A program made the translations under genes and the position numbers. A stretch of DNA of 62,345 nt from Spirochaetota bacterium (GTDB lineage Bacteria; Spirochaetota; UBA4802; UBA5368): positions 1 to 62,345 of the forward strand of contig SCSX01000062.1 in NCBI GenBank assembly GCA_004297825.1, written 5' to 3'. This document shows positions 8,133 to 17,016 of the stretch, piece after piece; positions within the stretch are counted from its first letter, which is position 1, and every line of letters starts with the position of its first letter. The notes beneath the pieces are model-generated. The model did not search any database. It had not been told where the DNA came from and was given only the letters and a program-made list of their open reading frames with translations.

Positions 8133-10541
8133 ATGAAGCCGAAAATAAAAAAGATACTCGTCATCGTTTCAGGCATCGTCGCCGTTCTCGTCGTCGCACT
8201 AATAATTTCAATACAGATATTTTTCAGGATACGCATCCCCTCCTACTCGGGAACCGAAACGCTGGAGGGACTCAAGGCGAAGGCGGAGGTCAGGACCGAT
8301 GAACATGGCATCCCCCACATCTTTGCCCAATCCGATGAAGACCTTTTCTTCGCGCAGGGGTACATCATCGCGCGGGAACGGCTTTTCCAGATGGACCTCA
8401 CGCGCCTCGCGGGCCGGGGCGAGCTCTCCACGCTCCTGGGGAATGCCACCGTGAAAACCGATAAATACTTCAAGACCATGGGCTTCTACCGCGCCGCCCA
8501 GGGAGAGTACACGCGCCTGGACCCCGCCTCGAAATCGATCGTGGACGCCTACACCCGCGGGGTGAACGCCTGCATCGCGTCGGGGAAAAATCTCCCCAGC
8601 GAGTACGTGATACTCCGCGCGAAACCGCAGCCCTGGCTCCCCGCGGACAGCATCGTCTGCGGCCTGCTCATGTCGTACCGGCTGAACGCGCAGAGGGAAG
8701 TGAAGCCTCTCCTCTACCAGATTTTCAAGAACACGGGAAGCGAGGTCTTCAGGCAGCTTCTGCCCTGGGTCCCCGCGGATGCGCCGATGGTCTCTTCGGG
8801 CGAGTCGAAACCCCTGCCGATCGCGCGCTGCGACGTCCCGGAGGGCGCTCCCATAGTGACCGTCACCGATACCCACGAGGAATTATATCTGCCCTATCCC
8901 ATGAAGGTGCGCGCGAGCAACTGGATGATCTTCGCGGGTTCGCGCACCACGACAGGCAAGCCCGTCTTCACCGGGAGCCCGGACCTGGAGGCGGCGATCC
9001 CCTCGCTCTTCTATCTTGTGCACTTAAAGGGGGGAGCGCATGACGTACTGGGGGGTTCGATACCCGGGTTGCCCGGCGTCCATGCCGTCGGGTTCAACGG
9101 GCATTTCGCATGGAGCATCACCGTGGGTAACGGCGACAACCTCGATTACTTTACCGAGAAGGTGAACCCCGACAACCCGAAACAGTACCTGACCGAGAAC
9201 GGCTGGAAGGAATTCACTATAATAGAAGACACCATACGCATCAAGGACGGCTCCGACTTCAAGGAAGAGAAAATCGTGGTACGGATTTCGCGTCACGGCC
9301 CCGTCATCTCCGAGGTGGTGCCGGGGATGCCCGAAAACTGCACCATGATGTGGGCGGGGCTCCAGGGCGACTGCGGCGTGATGCAGTGCTTCCTCCAGCT
9401 CAACCGGGCGAAGAACTTCAACGAGTTCCGTGCGGCGCTCGCGGTCGCGCGCGGCGGGAGCGTGCACGTGGGCTACGCAGATGTATACGGGAACATAGGC
9501 TACCAGTACATCACGACCTTCCCGGTTAGGAAAGCCGGAGCGAATCCCCTGCCTCGCCCGGGCGAAAAGGGAGAGTATGACTGGACGGGCTATGTCCCGT
9601 TCGAGCGCCAGGCGTATTCATTGAACCCGCGCAAGGGATACCTTGGCTCGTTCAACCAGATGCCCGAGCCCGCCGACTTTTACGCGACCTCCTATTTCTT
9701 CTTCGCGCGCCCTTACCGCTTCGAGCAGATGGCCGGCGCGAAGGAAAAGTTCAGCCCGGACGAGATCCGCGCGATGCAGCTCGATACGGTCTCGAACGTG
9801 GCGCAGCGCTGGGTTCCACATATAGTAAGGATATGCAAGGGAAAGGAGGGGCTCGACACGTACGTGGCGCTCCTGGAAAAATGGAATTGCGCGATGGAGC
9901 TCGAGAGTGTTCAGGCCGCGCTCTTCAACGAATTCTTTACCTTTCTCATGAAGAACCCGCTCGATAACCGGATCGGGAAAAAGCAGGTGGAGGAGCTTTT
10001 CAAGGACCTCCACTCGACGATACCCGCGCAGTGGCTTATCAGGTACATGGATGACAACGCGAATTTCATCTGGGACGATCCCGTAACCGCGGCCAGGGAG
10101 ACCCGGGACGACCAGGTGCTCAAGGCGATGAAAGACGGCGTCGCCTCCCTCACTGCGCGCTGCGGCGCTAATCCCGCAAAATGGGCCTGGGGCAGGGTGC
10201 ATACCATGACCATTCGCCACCCGCTCGGGAAGGTCCTCCCCTTCTACAATCTGGATCCCGTTTCCTATCCCGGCGACGATTTTACGATCCACGCGGGATG
10301 GTACGAACGGGCGCGTCCCTTCGAGATGAACAGCGGCGCCGCCATCCGCATCGTCGTCGACATGGCCGACCTTGATTCGATCACGGTTATCAGCCCGCCC
10401 GGCCAGTCGGGGCATTACAAGAGCCGCTGGTACGCCGACCAGGCCGATACCTGGGCCGCCGGGAAGCAGGTGAAGGCGCATTTCCGCGACGCAAAGGACC
10501 TGAAAGAACTGCTGGTGCTGGAGCCGGCGGCTGCGCGTTAG
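8133..10541 (+). CDS. Penicillin-acylase-family N-terminal nucleophile hydrolase
   Basis: An 802-aa protein with one N-terminal membrane anchor (about residues 8-31), then the penicillin amidase fold: an alpha-chain region with DEHGIPHIFAQSDEDLFFAQGY, and an autocatalytic cleavage point before Ser262 in RASNWMIFAGSRT, where the SNW sequence is the conserved nucleophile start of the beta chain. GSIPGLPGVHAVGFNG-FAWSIT and the later beta-chain segments follow in the normal order. Family members hydrolyse amide bonds in beta-lactams, acyl-homoserine lactones or N-acyl amino acids after self-processing in the periplasm. The exact substrate cannot be read here. GGGAGG lies 6 bp before the ATG. Length is usual for the family. 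Confidence 0.92.
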   Translation: MKPKIKKILVIVSGIVAVLVVALIISIQIFFRIRIPSYSGTETLEGLKAKAEVRTDEHGIPHIFAQSDEDLFFAQGYIIARERLFQMDLTRLAGRGELSTLLGNATVKTDKYFKTMGFYRAAQGEYTRLDPASKSIVDAYTRGVNACIASGKNLPSEYVILRAKPQPWLPADSIVCGLLMSYRLNAQREVKPLLYQIFKNTGSEVFRQLLPWVPADAPMVSSGESKPLPIARCDVPEGAPIVTVTDTHEELYLPYPMKVRASNWMIFAGSRTTTGKPVFTGSPDLEAAIPSLFYLVHLKGGAHDVLGGSIPGLPGVHAVGFNGHFAWSITVGNGDNLDYFTEKVNPDNPKQYLTENGWKEFTIIEDTIRIKDGSDFKEEKIVVRISRHGPVISEVVPGMPENCTMMWAGLQGDCGVMQCFLQLNRAKNFNEFRAALAVARGGSVHVGYADVYGNIGYQYITTFPVRKAGANPLPRPGEKGEYDWTGYVPFERQAYSLNPRKGYLGSFNQMPEPADFYATSYFFFARPYRFEQMAGAKEKFSPDEIRAMQLDTVSNVAQRWVPHIVRICKGKEGLDTYVALLEKWNCAMELESVQAALFNEFFTFLMKNPLDNRIGKKQVEELFKDLHSTIPAQWLIRYMDDNANFIWDDPVTAARETRDDQVLKAMKDGVASLTARCGANPAKWAWGRVHTMTIRHPLGKVLPFYNLDPVSYPGDDFTIHAGWYERARPFEMNSGAAIRIVVDMADLDSITVISPPGQSGHYKSRWYADQADTWAAGKQVKAHFRDAKDLKELLVLEPAAAR

Positions 10542-10572
10542 GCGGAAACCGCGTCCTTCGTTCAAGTCTTTT

Positions 10573-10839
10573 TCACAGCTCAAGTCGGGCGGGAGTCCCA
10601 TTCAGGCACGTGCGGGAGGTCACGCCGTTCTCCCGCGCATGCTTCTGCCGCCCCTTCGCGATTCGGAGTATCACCGCGGCGATCGCGGACGCCATGAAGA
10701 AATAGATGATTCCCGTGGCGGTGAATCCCGCCCTACAGAGCGTTACAGACCATAAGATTTGTTGCGCGATACGCGGCTGCGCCGATGCGAAACCGGACAC
10801 CAGCCACAAGAGCAGCGCGATGCTCAGGTTGAGGCGCAT
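10573..10839 (-). CDS. Small membrane protein of unknown function
   Basis: An 88-aa product with two hydrophobic stretches (about residues 3-20 and 40-60) and a basic, polar C-terminal tail. The first stretch ends with ASAQP and could be a signal peptide. It starts 10 bp after the stop of the histidine kinase on the same strand and is probably translated from the same message. There is no strong ribosome-binding site and no family is recognised, so it may be a chance frame. Confidence 0.45.
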   Translation of the reverse strand: MRLNLSIALLLWLVSGFASAQPRIAQQILWSVTLCRAGFTATGIIYFFMASAIAAVILRIAKGRQKHARENGVTSRTCLNGTPARLEL

Positions 10840-10849
10840 GTCTGCCGGC

Positions 10850-13087
10850 CTAGTCTATCGGAACCTTGACCCGGAATTCCGTCTTCGCGCCCCGCTCGAA
10901 CGTGAACGAGCCCGCCAACTGCTTAACGAGCATCCGTATTATCGTGAAGCCCAGGCCCGTATGCGCCCCCGGGTCGAAGCCCTCGTGCATCCCGACGCCG
11001 TCGTCGCTCACGGTGAGCTCGAAATCGGCCCCCCGATTTTCCAATGTCACCTCCACCGTGCCGGCCCTTCCGCCGGGAAATGCGTACTTGAGCGCATTCG
11101 TCAGGAGCTCGTTCAGGATGAGCCCCGCGGATGTCGCCGATTTCACGTTCACCTGGACGGGAGAAATGCGGTTCGTTATCGCGACCCCGCGCGACCCCGA
11201 GAGGTACATCCGCCCCAGCGATGCGATCACCCGGCGATAGTATTCGTCCAGGGCCACCCGCGCGGTCTCGCCCGACGGCTGGAGCATCGCATACAGCTCG
11301 TTCAACGACCCGATCCTGCCCAGCAAATCCTCGAGCACCGTGCGTACCGCACCCGAACCCGCCCTGCCCGATTCGATCTGGATGAGCGAGGAGATCATGG
11401 CGAAGGTATTCTTGACCCGGTGCTGGAGCTCGCGCAGGAGCGCCGCTTTTTCCTCGAGGGCGCCTTCCAGGTCCCGTTCGATACGTTTGCGCCCGGTGAT
11501 GTCCATGATGGTGCCGGCCACCTTTACGACACGGTTCTCCTTTACTACCGGCATACCCGAGGTACGAATCCACTTGCGGGCGCCGTCCATTGCCGTGAAA
11601 GGGAACTCCAGATCGTAGGCCACGGCCTCCCCGGTACAGCGTTGAAATGCGTCAAGTATCACCGGACGGTCATCCACATCATAGCATTCAACGCTTTTTT
11701 CTATGTGCGCAGTGGACCCTTCTCCGATGCTCGCAGAATCTAATCCGTGTATCCGGTACGTCTCCTCGGTCCAGTACATCGCCTTGCATACCGTGTCCCA
11801 CTCCCATCCACCCACGCCGGAAAGCCGCTGCGTCGCGTTCAGCAGGGCTTCGCTCCTGCGCAGTTTTTCCGCGGCCAGCTTGTGCTCGGTGATATCGTAC
11901 CCGATCGCCTGGAAATGTGTTATGGAGCCGCGTTCGTCGAAATAGCCGCGGTTTGTCCACTGCTGGTATAGCGCGCCACCGTGCCCTGATTTCTCGAATT
12001 GCTCATGCCGTTCCACGGGCGAATCAGCCGTCAGCGAGCCCAGGCGTTCTTTCACCATGGTGCGCACGTCTGCCGGCATGAAATCGAAGACGTTCATGCC
12101 GATCATCTCCGATTGGGACCTGCCGGCATGGTCGGCAAGGGCGCGGTTGACGTAGGTAATCGTACCGTCCGCGAGAAAAGAAGTGATGAACGCGGGCATG
12201 TCCTCGGCGAGGGTGCGGTACTGCTCCTCGGCCTTGTGCAGGGCCCGCTCCGCCTTCATGCGCTCGGTGAGGTCGTCCCTGAGCCTTTCCTCGTGATCGC
12301 GCAGGGATTGTTCCATGCCCACGCGCGCGGAGACATCCTCGAATACGACGAGGTAACTCGCCGGCCCCTTTCCCACCGCGGGCAGCGCGGCGACGGCAGT
12401 ATTGGCCCAGACCGTCGAGCCGTTCTTGTGGAGGTAGCGCCGTTCCCTGGCGAGCTCCTCTAATTCGTAGTGTGTGACCTTTGAGCGTTTCTTGAGATCG
12501 CGTTTTTTTTCCTCGGGATGCACCAGGTCGTTGAACACGAAGCCCTGCAGCTCATCGGCGCCATGTCCCATGATATCGCAAAGCCTGTTGTTGACGGTCA
12601 GAAAACGTCCCGTACGGGCGTCGACCTCGGCGACACCCACGGCTGCCTGTTCGAAGAAAGAGCGGAATTTCTGCTCGCTTTTTGTTAATTTCTCGTGCGC
12701 CTCGAACAGCTTGAGGGCCATCCTGATCGACGCGTCGAGCACGGCGGGACCGGTATTCTTCACCACGTATCCATACGAGGCTATTTTCCGGGTTTTCCCG
12801 ACGATTTCCGGATCCGTATGGCTCGAGAGGAATACCACGGGCACGTTGCGCACGCCAATCACTATCTGCGCCGCCTCCGTTCCGTCCATTCCCGGTCCAA
12901 GGTCCACGTCCATGAGGACGAGATCTATCGCCGGCTTTTCGCGTGCGGTCTCGATCGCTTCCTCTCCACTCGCGGACGTAAGCACCCGGTAGCCGAGCTT
13001 TTCGAGCGTGGATGCCATGGCCAGGGCGATATGAAACTCGTCCTCCACCAACAGGATGTGTTTCGCGCCTGACTCGTCCATGTGCAT
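10850..13087 (-). CDS. Receiver-PAS-PAS-PAS histidine kinase (HisKA_2 type)
   Basis: About 745 aa and soluble, with no membrane segment. The N-terminus is a response-regulator receiver (ILLVEDEFHIALAMA, phospho-acceptor Asp at about 60 in LVLMDVDLG, conserved Lys in GYVVKNTG). At least three PAS domains follow between about 130 and 530, joined by short coiled coils. The kinase core has the phosphorylatable His at about 556 in LQHRVKNTFAMISSLIQIES, the HisKA_2 form, and an ATPase domain with N box NELLTNALKYAFP and G1 box DDGVGM. A receiver ahead of the sensors suggests control by another kinase. The frame extends upstream, but ATG CAC ATG at 13087/13081 follows GGAGAGG and was preferred. Confidence 0.92.
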   Translation of the reverse strand: MHMDESGAKHILLVEDEFHIALAMASTLEKLGYRVLTSASGEEAIETAREKPAIDLVLMDVDLGPGMDGTEAAQIVIGVRNVPVVFLSSHTDPEIVGKTRKIASYGYVVKNTGPAVLDASIRMALKLFEAHEKLTKSEQKFRSFFEQAAVGVAEVDARTGRFLTVNNRLCDIMGHGADELQGFVFNDLVHPEEKKRDLKKRSKVTHYELEELARERRYLHKNGSTVWANTAVAALPAVGKGPASYLVVFEDVSARVGMEQSLRDHEERLRDDLTERMKAERALHKAEEQYRTLAEDMPAFITSFLADGTITYVNRALADHAGRSQSEMIGMNVFDFMPADVRTMVKERLGSLTADSPVERHEQFEKSGHGGALYQQWTNRGYFDERGSITHFQAIGYDITEHKLAAEKLRRSEALLNATQRLSGVGGWEWDTVCKAMYWTEETYRIHGLDSASIGEGSTAHIEKSVECYDVDDRPVILDAFQRCTGEAVAYDLEFPFTAMDGARKWIRTSGMPVVKENRVVKVAGTIMDITGRKRIERDLEGALEEKAALLRELQHRVKNTFAMISSLIQIESGRAGSGAVRTVLEDLLGRIGSLNELYAMLQPSGETARVALDEYYRRVIASLGRMYLSGSRGVAITNRISPVQVNVKSATSAGLILNELLTNALKYAFPGGRAGTVEVTLENRGADFELTVSDDGVGMHEGFDPGAHTGLGFTIIRMLVKQLAGSFTFERGAKTEFRVKVPID

Positions 13088-13268
13088 TCCTCTCCAAATA
13101 ACACGCCACGGCCGGTTTCCGCAGGGGCGGTTCCTGCCGGTCACCCGTCGAATCGGAACTTGAGCGTATATCATGTCGCCGGACTTTTTTTAGTTCCAGG
13201 CGATGCCAGTGCGCATGAGCGGGAGACTGTAAATGAAGGTGATTGCATCATGATACGGATCTATGACG

Positions 13269-13297
13269 TTGTCAAGCGCCCAATTCCGGATTAATTA
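13269..13297 (+). promoter_or_regulatory. Possible promoter for the DinB-fold gene
   Basis: TTGTCA (13269-13274), a 17-bp spacer and TAATTA (13292-13297). It lies about 170 bp before the gene; the match is fair only. Confidence 0.3.
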
Positions 13298-13335
13298 AGC
13301 AGGGCTATCGTCACCGCGCTGGACCGAACGTCTTT

Positions 13336-13345
13336 GGGGGCCGAT
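13336..13345 (+). repeat. Dispersed motif GGGGGCCGAT, copy 2
   Basis: A ten-base copy (five G) in the kinase/DinB intergenic region. Confidence 0.45.
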
Positions 13346-13463
13346 AAATCGCTCGACTTATTCACCTAAACTTCATATTCTTTCATTACTGTTAAATTGG
13401 AGGTCGCATCCCGTCCGTTCAAGAGCCGCGCCCGGTGTTGCGGCCGGCGCAGAGGAGGAAACC

Positions 13464-13946
13464 ATGCAGCTGGACCTTGAAGGCATAATACTTTCCCTGG
13501 AAAAATCCCCCGGGATCCTGCGCGAGCTTGCGGGTTCCATCGCCCCGGGGGAGGCGGCCGCGCGCCGCAGGCCGGGCTTCTGGAGCATCGGCGAGCACGT
13601 CGAGCACCTCGCCCAGACACAGCCCATGCTCCATGGCCGCATCATCCGCTTCAGGGACGAGAAGGCCCCGGCGTTCGTGCCCTTCATTCCCGACGATTCG
13701 AAACCGGTCGCGAAGGCGGAAATCGTACTATCGGACTCCCTCGCCAAATTCGACGAATGGCGGAAGCGCCAGCTCGACGCCATCCGCACCCTTCACCCCG
13801 CCGATTTCGCCAAGGAGGGGAGCCACCCGGAGTACCGCCAGTACACCCTTCCCATTCTCATCCGCCACATCCTCATGCACGACCACTGGCACATGTACCG
13901 GATCGAGGAGCTGTGGCTCACGCAGGAGGAATACCTCGGCCCGTAA
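13464..13946 (+). CDS. DinB-fold metal-dependent protein
   Basis: A 160-aa four-helix-bundle protein of the DinB/YfiT type. The family's metal-binding histidines are visible: HVEHL at residues 45-48 in helix 2, and a His-rich last helix HILMHDHWHMYRIEE at 135-149. Members act as bacillithiol- or mycothiol-type S-transferases or are uncharacterised stress proteins, so the precise reaction is unknown. GGAGGAAACC precedes the ATG. It is followed after 240 bp by the riboswitch-controlled KimA gene but is not obviously in the same unit. Confidence 0.85.
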   Translation: MQLDLEGIILSLEKSPGILRELAGSIAPGEAAARRRPGFWSIGEHVEHLAQTQPMLHGRIIRFRDEKAPAFVPFIPDDSKPVAKAEIVLSDSLAKFDEWRKRQLDAIRTLHPADFAKEGSHPEYRQYTLPILIRHILMHDHWHMYRIEELWLTQEEYLGP

Positions 13947-13993
13947 ATTCCCATTTGACTTGACTTTTCGACGCGGATAGTTTAATGAACTTT

Positions 13994-14125
13994 CTCACAG
14001 CCTAAATCCATGCAAAGCATGGATGCGGAGGACCCACCTTTTCGGGGCGAATTCATTTGGATAGGGTACTTCCATGCCCGAGCCCGTCAGCTAACTTCGC
14101 AGGCTTTTGGAAGGGCATTCGACAG
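13994..14125 (+). promoter_or_regulatory. ydaO/yuaA-type c-di-AMP riboswitch
   Basis: The leader contains, in order, the conserved blocks of the ydaO riboswitch: GGAGGACCCACC, GGGGCGAATTC, a variable stem starting near ATAGGG, CCCGAGCCCGTCAGCTAACT, TCGCAGGC and GGAAGG. A small hairpin (ATCCATGCAAAGCATGGAT, 14006-14024) sits at the 5' side. The class binds cyclic di-AMP and turns genes off when the ligand is high. The terminator at 14131-14156 follows directly and the downstream gene is a KimA-type potassium transporter, the classic target. TTGACT and TTTAAT boxes at 13960-13986 may be its promoter. Confidence 0.85.
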
Positions 14126-14130
14126 TGATT

Positions 14131-14156
14131 AAACTGCCACGCCGGCGGTTTTTTTT
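14131..14156 (+). terminator. Intrinsic terminator of the riboswitch expression platform
   Basis: An 8-bp stem AAACTGCC / GGCGGTTT with loop ACGCC is followed by a run of eight T (overlapping the stem end). It lies between the aptamer and the kimA ribosome-binding site, so ligand binding would end transcription here. Confidence 0.75.
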
Positions 14157-14187
14157 GCGCCCGCAGTCCCTTCGGGAGGATAGAGTT

Positions 14188-16170
14188 TTGAGCAACAACA
14201 GTCCCGACAATAACCAGCCATTTTTAAAAAAGCTTTCCCTCGCGGTATTCGGCAAGCCGCGCGATTTCAACGATCCCGGTATTTTCCACAAGCTTGCGCT
14301 CATACCCTTCTTCGCATGGATAGGGCTGGGCGCGGACGGCCTTTCCTCGTCGGCATACGGCCCCGAGGAGGCGTTCAGGTCGCTTGGGGAGCATGCCTAC
14401 CTGGCGATGTTCCTCGTAGTCGCCACGTCCCTGACCGTATTTATCATATCCTATGCATACTCGCGGATCATCGAGCATTTTCCCCACGGCGGGGGCGGGT
14501 ATATCGTCGCGACCCATATGCTGGGGAAACGCGCCGGCGTCGTTTCGGGGTGCGCCCTCATCGTCGACTACATCCTGACCATCACGGTTTCGATCGCATC
14601 CTGCGTCGATGCGCTCTTCAGCTACATGCCCCTTGAATTCCAGCGGTTCAAGATACTGACCGCATCGGTCCTGATCATAGTGCTGATAATCCTGAATATC
14701 CGCGGCGTCAAGGAATCGGTCAGCATCCTCGCCCCGATCTTCCTCGTGTTCATCGGCACGCATATGGTCATGCTCGGATACGGCATTTTCAGTCATGTCG
14801 GCGAAATCGCCCCGGTGGTAAGCACCGTACGCGAGGGATTGCACCATGACATGTCGGCCATAGGCGGCATCGGGGTTTTGATGTTATTGCTGCGCGCATA
14901 TTCGCTGGGAGGCGGCACCTACACCGGGATAGAGGCAGTCTCGAACGGACTGCAGATCATGCGCGACCCGAAGGTGCAGACGGGCAAGCGTACCATGCTC
15001 TACATGGCCACATCGCTTGCGGTCACCGCAGCGGGACTGCTTCTGTGCTACCTGCTTTGGAATGTAAAACCGATGGAGGGCAAAACGCTGAACTCCGTCC
15101 TGGCCGATGCGATGTTCGGCGGCTCGGGACTCGGCTACACGCTGGCGGTCGTCACGATTTTTTCGGAGGGCGCCCTGCTCTTCGTGGGCGCGCAGGCCGG
15201 TTTTATCGACGCCCCCCGGGTCATGGCGAACATGGCGGTCGATTCATGGTTCCCGCACCGGTTCGCCGCCTTCTCCGAGCGGCTCACCATGCGCAACGGC
15301 GTCGTGATGATCGGCATCGCCGCGCTCTGCCTCCTTCTCTATACCAACGGGTCCATATCGGCATTGGTCGTTATGTACTCGATAAACGTGTTCCTGACGT
15401 TCTCGATCTCCGAATTCGGCATGGCGCGCTTTTTCATAATGCATAGGGGTAAAGAAGCCAAATGGAAGCGGCACCTGGCCGTACACCTCACGGGACTCAC
15501 CCTCTGCTGCACCATCCTTCTCATCACCGTGTTCGAAAAATTCACCGAGGGCGGGTGGATGACGCTGGTCATCACCTCGGTCCTGATCCTGCTCTGCTAC
15601 TGGATACGCCGGCACTACGGCCGCATCCAGTCCGACATGCGCAAGCTCGACGAGCTCCTGAAAGACGTGCCCACGATCAGGAAAATGAATACCGATCCCG
15701 TAGATAATAAGCACATGACCGCAATCCAGCTCGTGGGGGGCTACAGCGGGTTTGGCGTCCACACGTTCCTCAATATCAACAGCTCGTTCCCCGGACTCTA
15801 TAAAAATTTCATCTTCATTTCCGTGGCGGTGATCGACCAGGGGCTTTTCAAGGGCGAGGACAAGCTGGATGACCTGAAAAGATCGGTGGAGGACTCGCTC
15901 AATAAATATGTCGGCCTCGCGCGGCGACTCGGCTTCCCGGCGGAATACCGCATGGGCGTGGGTACCGACGTCGTGGACGCCGCCACCGGCCTTTGCCTTG
16001 ACGTGAGAAAGGAATTTCCGCATTCGACCGTGTTCAGCGGACAGCTCGCGTTCCAGCTGGAGAAATTTTATCACCGCCTGCTGCATAATGAAACCGCGTT
16101 TGCCATCCAGCGAAGGCTCCAGTGGAGCGGCGCGACCAACGTCATCATGCCGATACGCATGGACACGTGA
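14188..16170 (+). CDS. kimA: KimA-type high-affinity potassium transporter
   Basis: An APC-superfamily carrier of about 660 aa with roughly 12 membrane helices in the first 460 residues and a soluble C-terminal domain of about 190 residues. Signature segments match KimA (YdaO): GLGADGLSSSAYGPEEA, HFPHGGGGYIVATHMLG, LIVDYILTITVSIASCVDAL and ILNIRGVKESVSILAP. The serine-rich SSSAYG turn and GGGGY loop belong to the ion-binding core. KimA imports K+ with H+ in the inner membrane. The frame is open from 14107, but that overlaps the riboswitch; TTG at 14188 with GGGAGG 8 bp upstream is the likely start. Expression should fall when c-di-AMP is high. Confidence 0.88.
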   Translation: MSNNSPDNNQPFLKKLSLAVFGKPRDFNDPGIFHKLALIPFFAWIGLGADGLSSSAYGPEEAFRSLGEHAYLAMFLVVATSLTVFIISYAYSRIIEHFPHGGGGYIVATHMLGKRAGVVSGCALIVDYILTITVSIASCVDALFSYMPLEFQRFKILTASVLIIVLIILNIRGVKESVSILAPIFLVFIGTHMVMLGYGIFSHVGEIAPVVSTVREGLHHDMSAIGGIGVLMLLLRAYSLGGGTYTGIEAVSNGLQIMRDPKVQTGKRTMLYMATSLAVTAAGLLLCYLLWNVKPMEGKTLNSVLADAMFGGSGLGYTLAVVTIFSEGALLFVGAQAGFIDAPRVMANMAVDSWFPHRFAAFSERLTMRNGVVMIGIAALCLLLYTNGSISALVVMYSINVFLTFSISEFGMARFFIMHRGKEAKWKRHLAVHLTGLTLCCTILLITVFEKFTEGGWMTLVITSVLILLCYWIRRHYGRIQSDMRKLDELLKDVPTIRKMNTDPVDNKHMTAIQLVGGYSGFGVHTFLNINSSFPGLYKNFIFISVAVIDQGLFKGEDKLDDLKRSVEDSLNKYVGLARRLGFPAEYRMGVGTDVVDAATGLCLDVRKEFPHSTVFSGQLAFQLEKFYHRLLHNETAFAIQRRLQWSGATNVIMPIRMDT

Positions 16171-16192
16171 AGGAAGGAGCCGCCTGGAACTC

Positions 16193-16852
16193 TCAGCCGT
16201 TCTCCCCGGCAAGCCTCTTTAGCGGCGGCAGGAACAGGTAGGTCATCGTTTCCTTCACCCATGCGCGGTACTCTTCGTCCCTTCCCTTCATCCCCAGGAT
16301 GATCATCTGGCACGACCCGGCCCCCAGGAAGTTAATGAGGAGGTTATTGAAGGCGTAGTGGTAGCGCGCGGTCTCGCCCGGCGGCGCGGGGACGGGGAGG
16401 GCCTCCTCGAAGGTCGCGCGCGTGCGCGTGAGGACCTCGGGGATGCGCCGATAGCCGGGGATCGCGTCGGGGCGGTCGGCCAGCGCGATGTTCAGCATGA
16501 TGATCCTGAGCGCGGCGGGATCCTTGAAGTGAAAATCCAGGAACCGGTCGAGGTACCGCGCGAGCGCCTTGTCCAGTGGAATGCCGGTAAGTCCCTCCAG
16601 GCACGACCGGTTGACGGCGACGAGCTCTTCGCACACCTCCCCGAGAAGCGTCCCGAAAAGCCCGGCCTTGGTCGGGAAATGGTAGCGGATGAGGGCATGG
16701 TCGAATTTTCCCGCGCGCCCGATCATCCGCATGCTCGCGGAGTGATAGGGATGGTGCGCGAAGACCGCGCGCGCCGCCGCCATGATGCGCTCCCTGGTGA
16801 GCTCCCGCTTGGGACGGGTCCCCTTTCCCGTGCGAATCGATGTCCCCTTCAT
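16193..16852 (-). CDS. TetR/AcrR-family regulator
   Basis: A 219-aa protein with an N-terminal TetR helix-turn-helix: LTRERIMAAARAVFAHHPYHSASMRMIGRAG then LIRYHFPTKAGLFGTLL, where the YHFPTKAGLF recognition helix is typical. The remaining 150 residues form the variable ligand-binding domain. It is divergent from the acetoacetate-decarboxylase/acyl-CoA dehydrogenase operon, and two nearly identical operator-like sites lie between them, so it probably represses that operon and releases on binding an acyl-CoA or related metabolite. Ligand identity is inference from the neighbours. Confidence 0.9.
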   Translation of the reverse strand: MKGTSIRTGKGTRPKRELTRERIMAAARAVFAHHPYHSASMRMIGRAGKFDHALIRYHFPTKAGLFGTLLGEVCEELVAVNRSCLEGLTGIPLDKALARYLDRFLDFHFKDPAALRIIMLNIALADRPDAIPGYRRIPEVLTRTRATFEEALPVPAPPGETARYHYAFNNLLINFLGAGSCQMIILGMKGRDEEYRAWVKETMTYLFLPPLKRLAGENG

Positions 16853-16913
16853 ACCCGGGCCGGCCTCCTCACCCGCTATACTTCTAGCAGGCCCCGCCGC
16901 CGGAGATCAATAC

Positions 16914-16936
16914 TTTTTTTACGATCGTATAAAAAT
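16914..16936. promoter_or_regulatory. TetR operator-like site 1
   Basis: A T-run, the perfect 10-bp palindrome TACGATCGTA (16920-16929) and an A-run. The pattern TTTT-ACG-TCGT-AAAA is repeated at site 2. It lies just upstream of the rightward -35 box. Confidence 0.55.
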
Positions 16937-16939
16937 TAT

Positions 16940-16968
16940 TTGACAGCGAAGGCCCGGGCGCGGATTAT
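16940..16968 (+). promoter_or_regulatory. Promoter of the decarboxylase/dehydrogenase operon
   Basis: TTGACA (16940-16945), a 17-bp spacer and GATTAT (16963-16968). Operator-like sites flank it on both sides, site 2 overlapping the -10 and start region. Confidence 0.55.
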
Positions 16969-16986
16969 TTTCACGGTCGTAAAAAT
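16967..16986. promoter_or_regulatory. TetR operator-like site 2
   Basis: ATTTTCACGGTCGTAAAAAT, an imperfect palindrome with the same core as site 1. It covers the -10 box and expected transcription start of the rightward operon. Confidence 0.55.
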
Positions 16987-17016
16987 ATGGGTCGCGCGGC
17001 GGCCCGGGAGGCGGTC

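Larger units (their letters stand above)
13088..13463. other. Intergenic region between divergent kinase and DinB-fold gene
   Basis: A 376-bp gap with no credible gene. It holds the kinase ribosome-binding site next to 13088, a possible rightward promoter at 13269-13297 and one copy of the dispersed GGGGGCCGAT motif. Nothing else is recognised. Confidence 0.6.

Noticed and set aside
14107-14187. Upstream start for the KimA gene
   Set aside because: This stretch lies in the riboswitch and its terminator; TTG 14188 has a proper ribosome-binding site.
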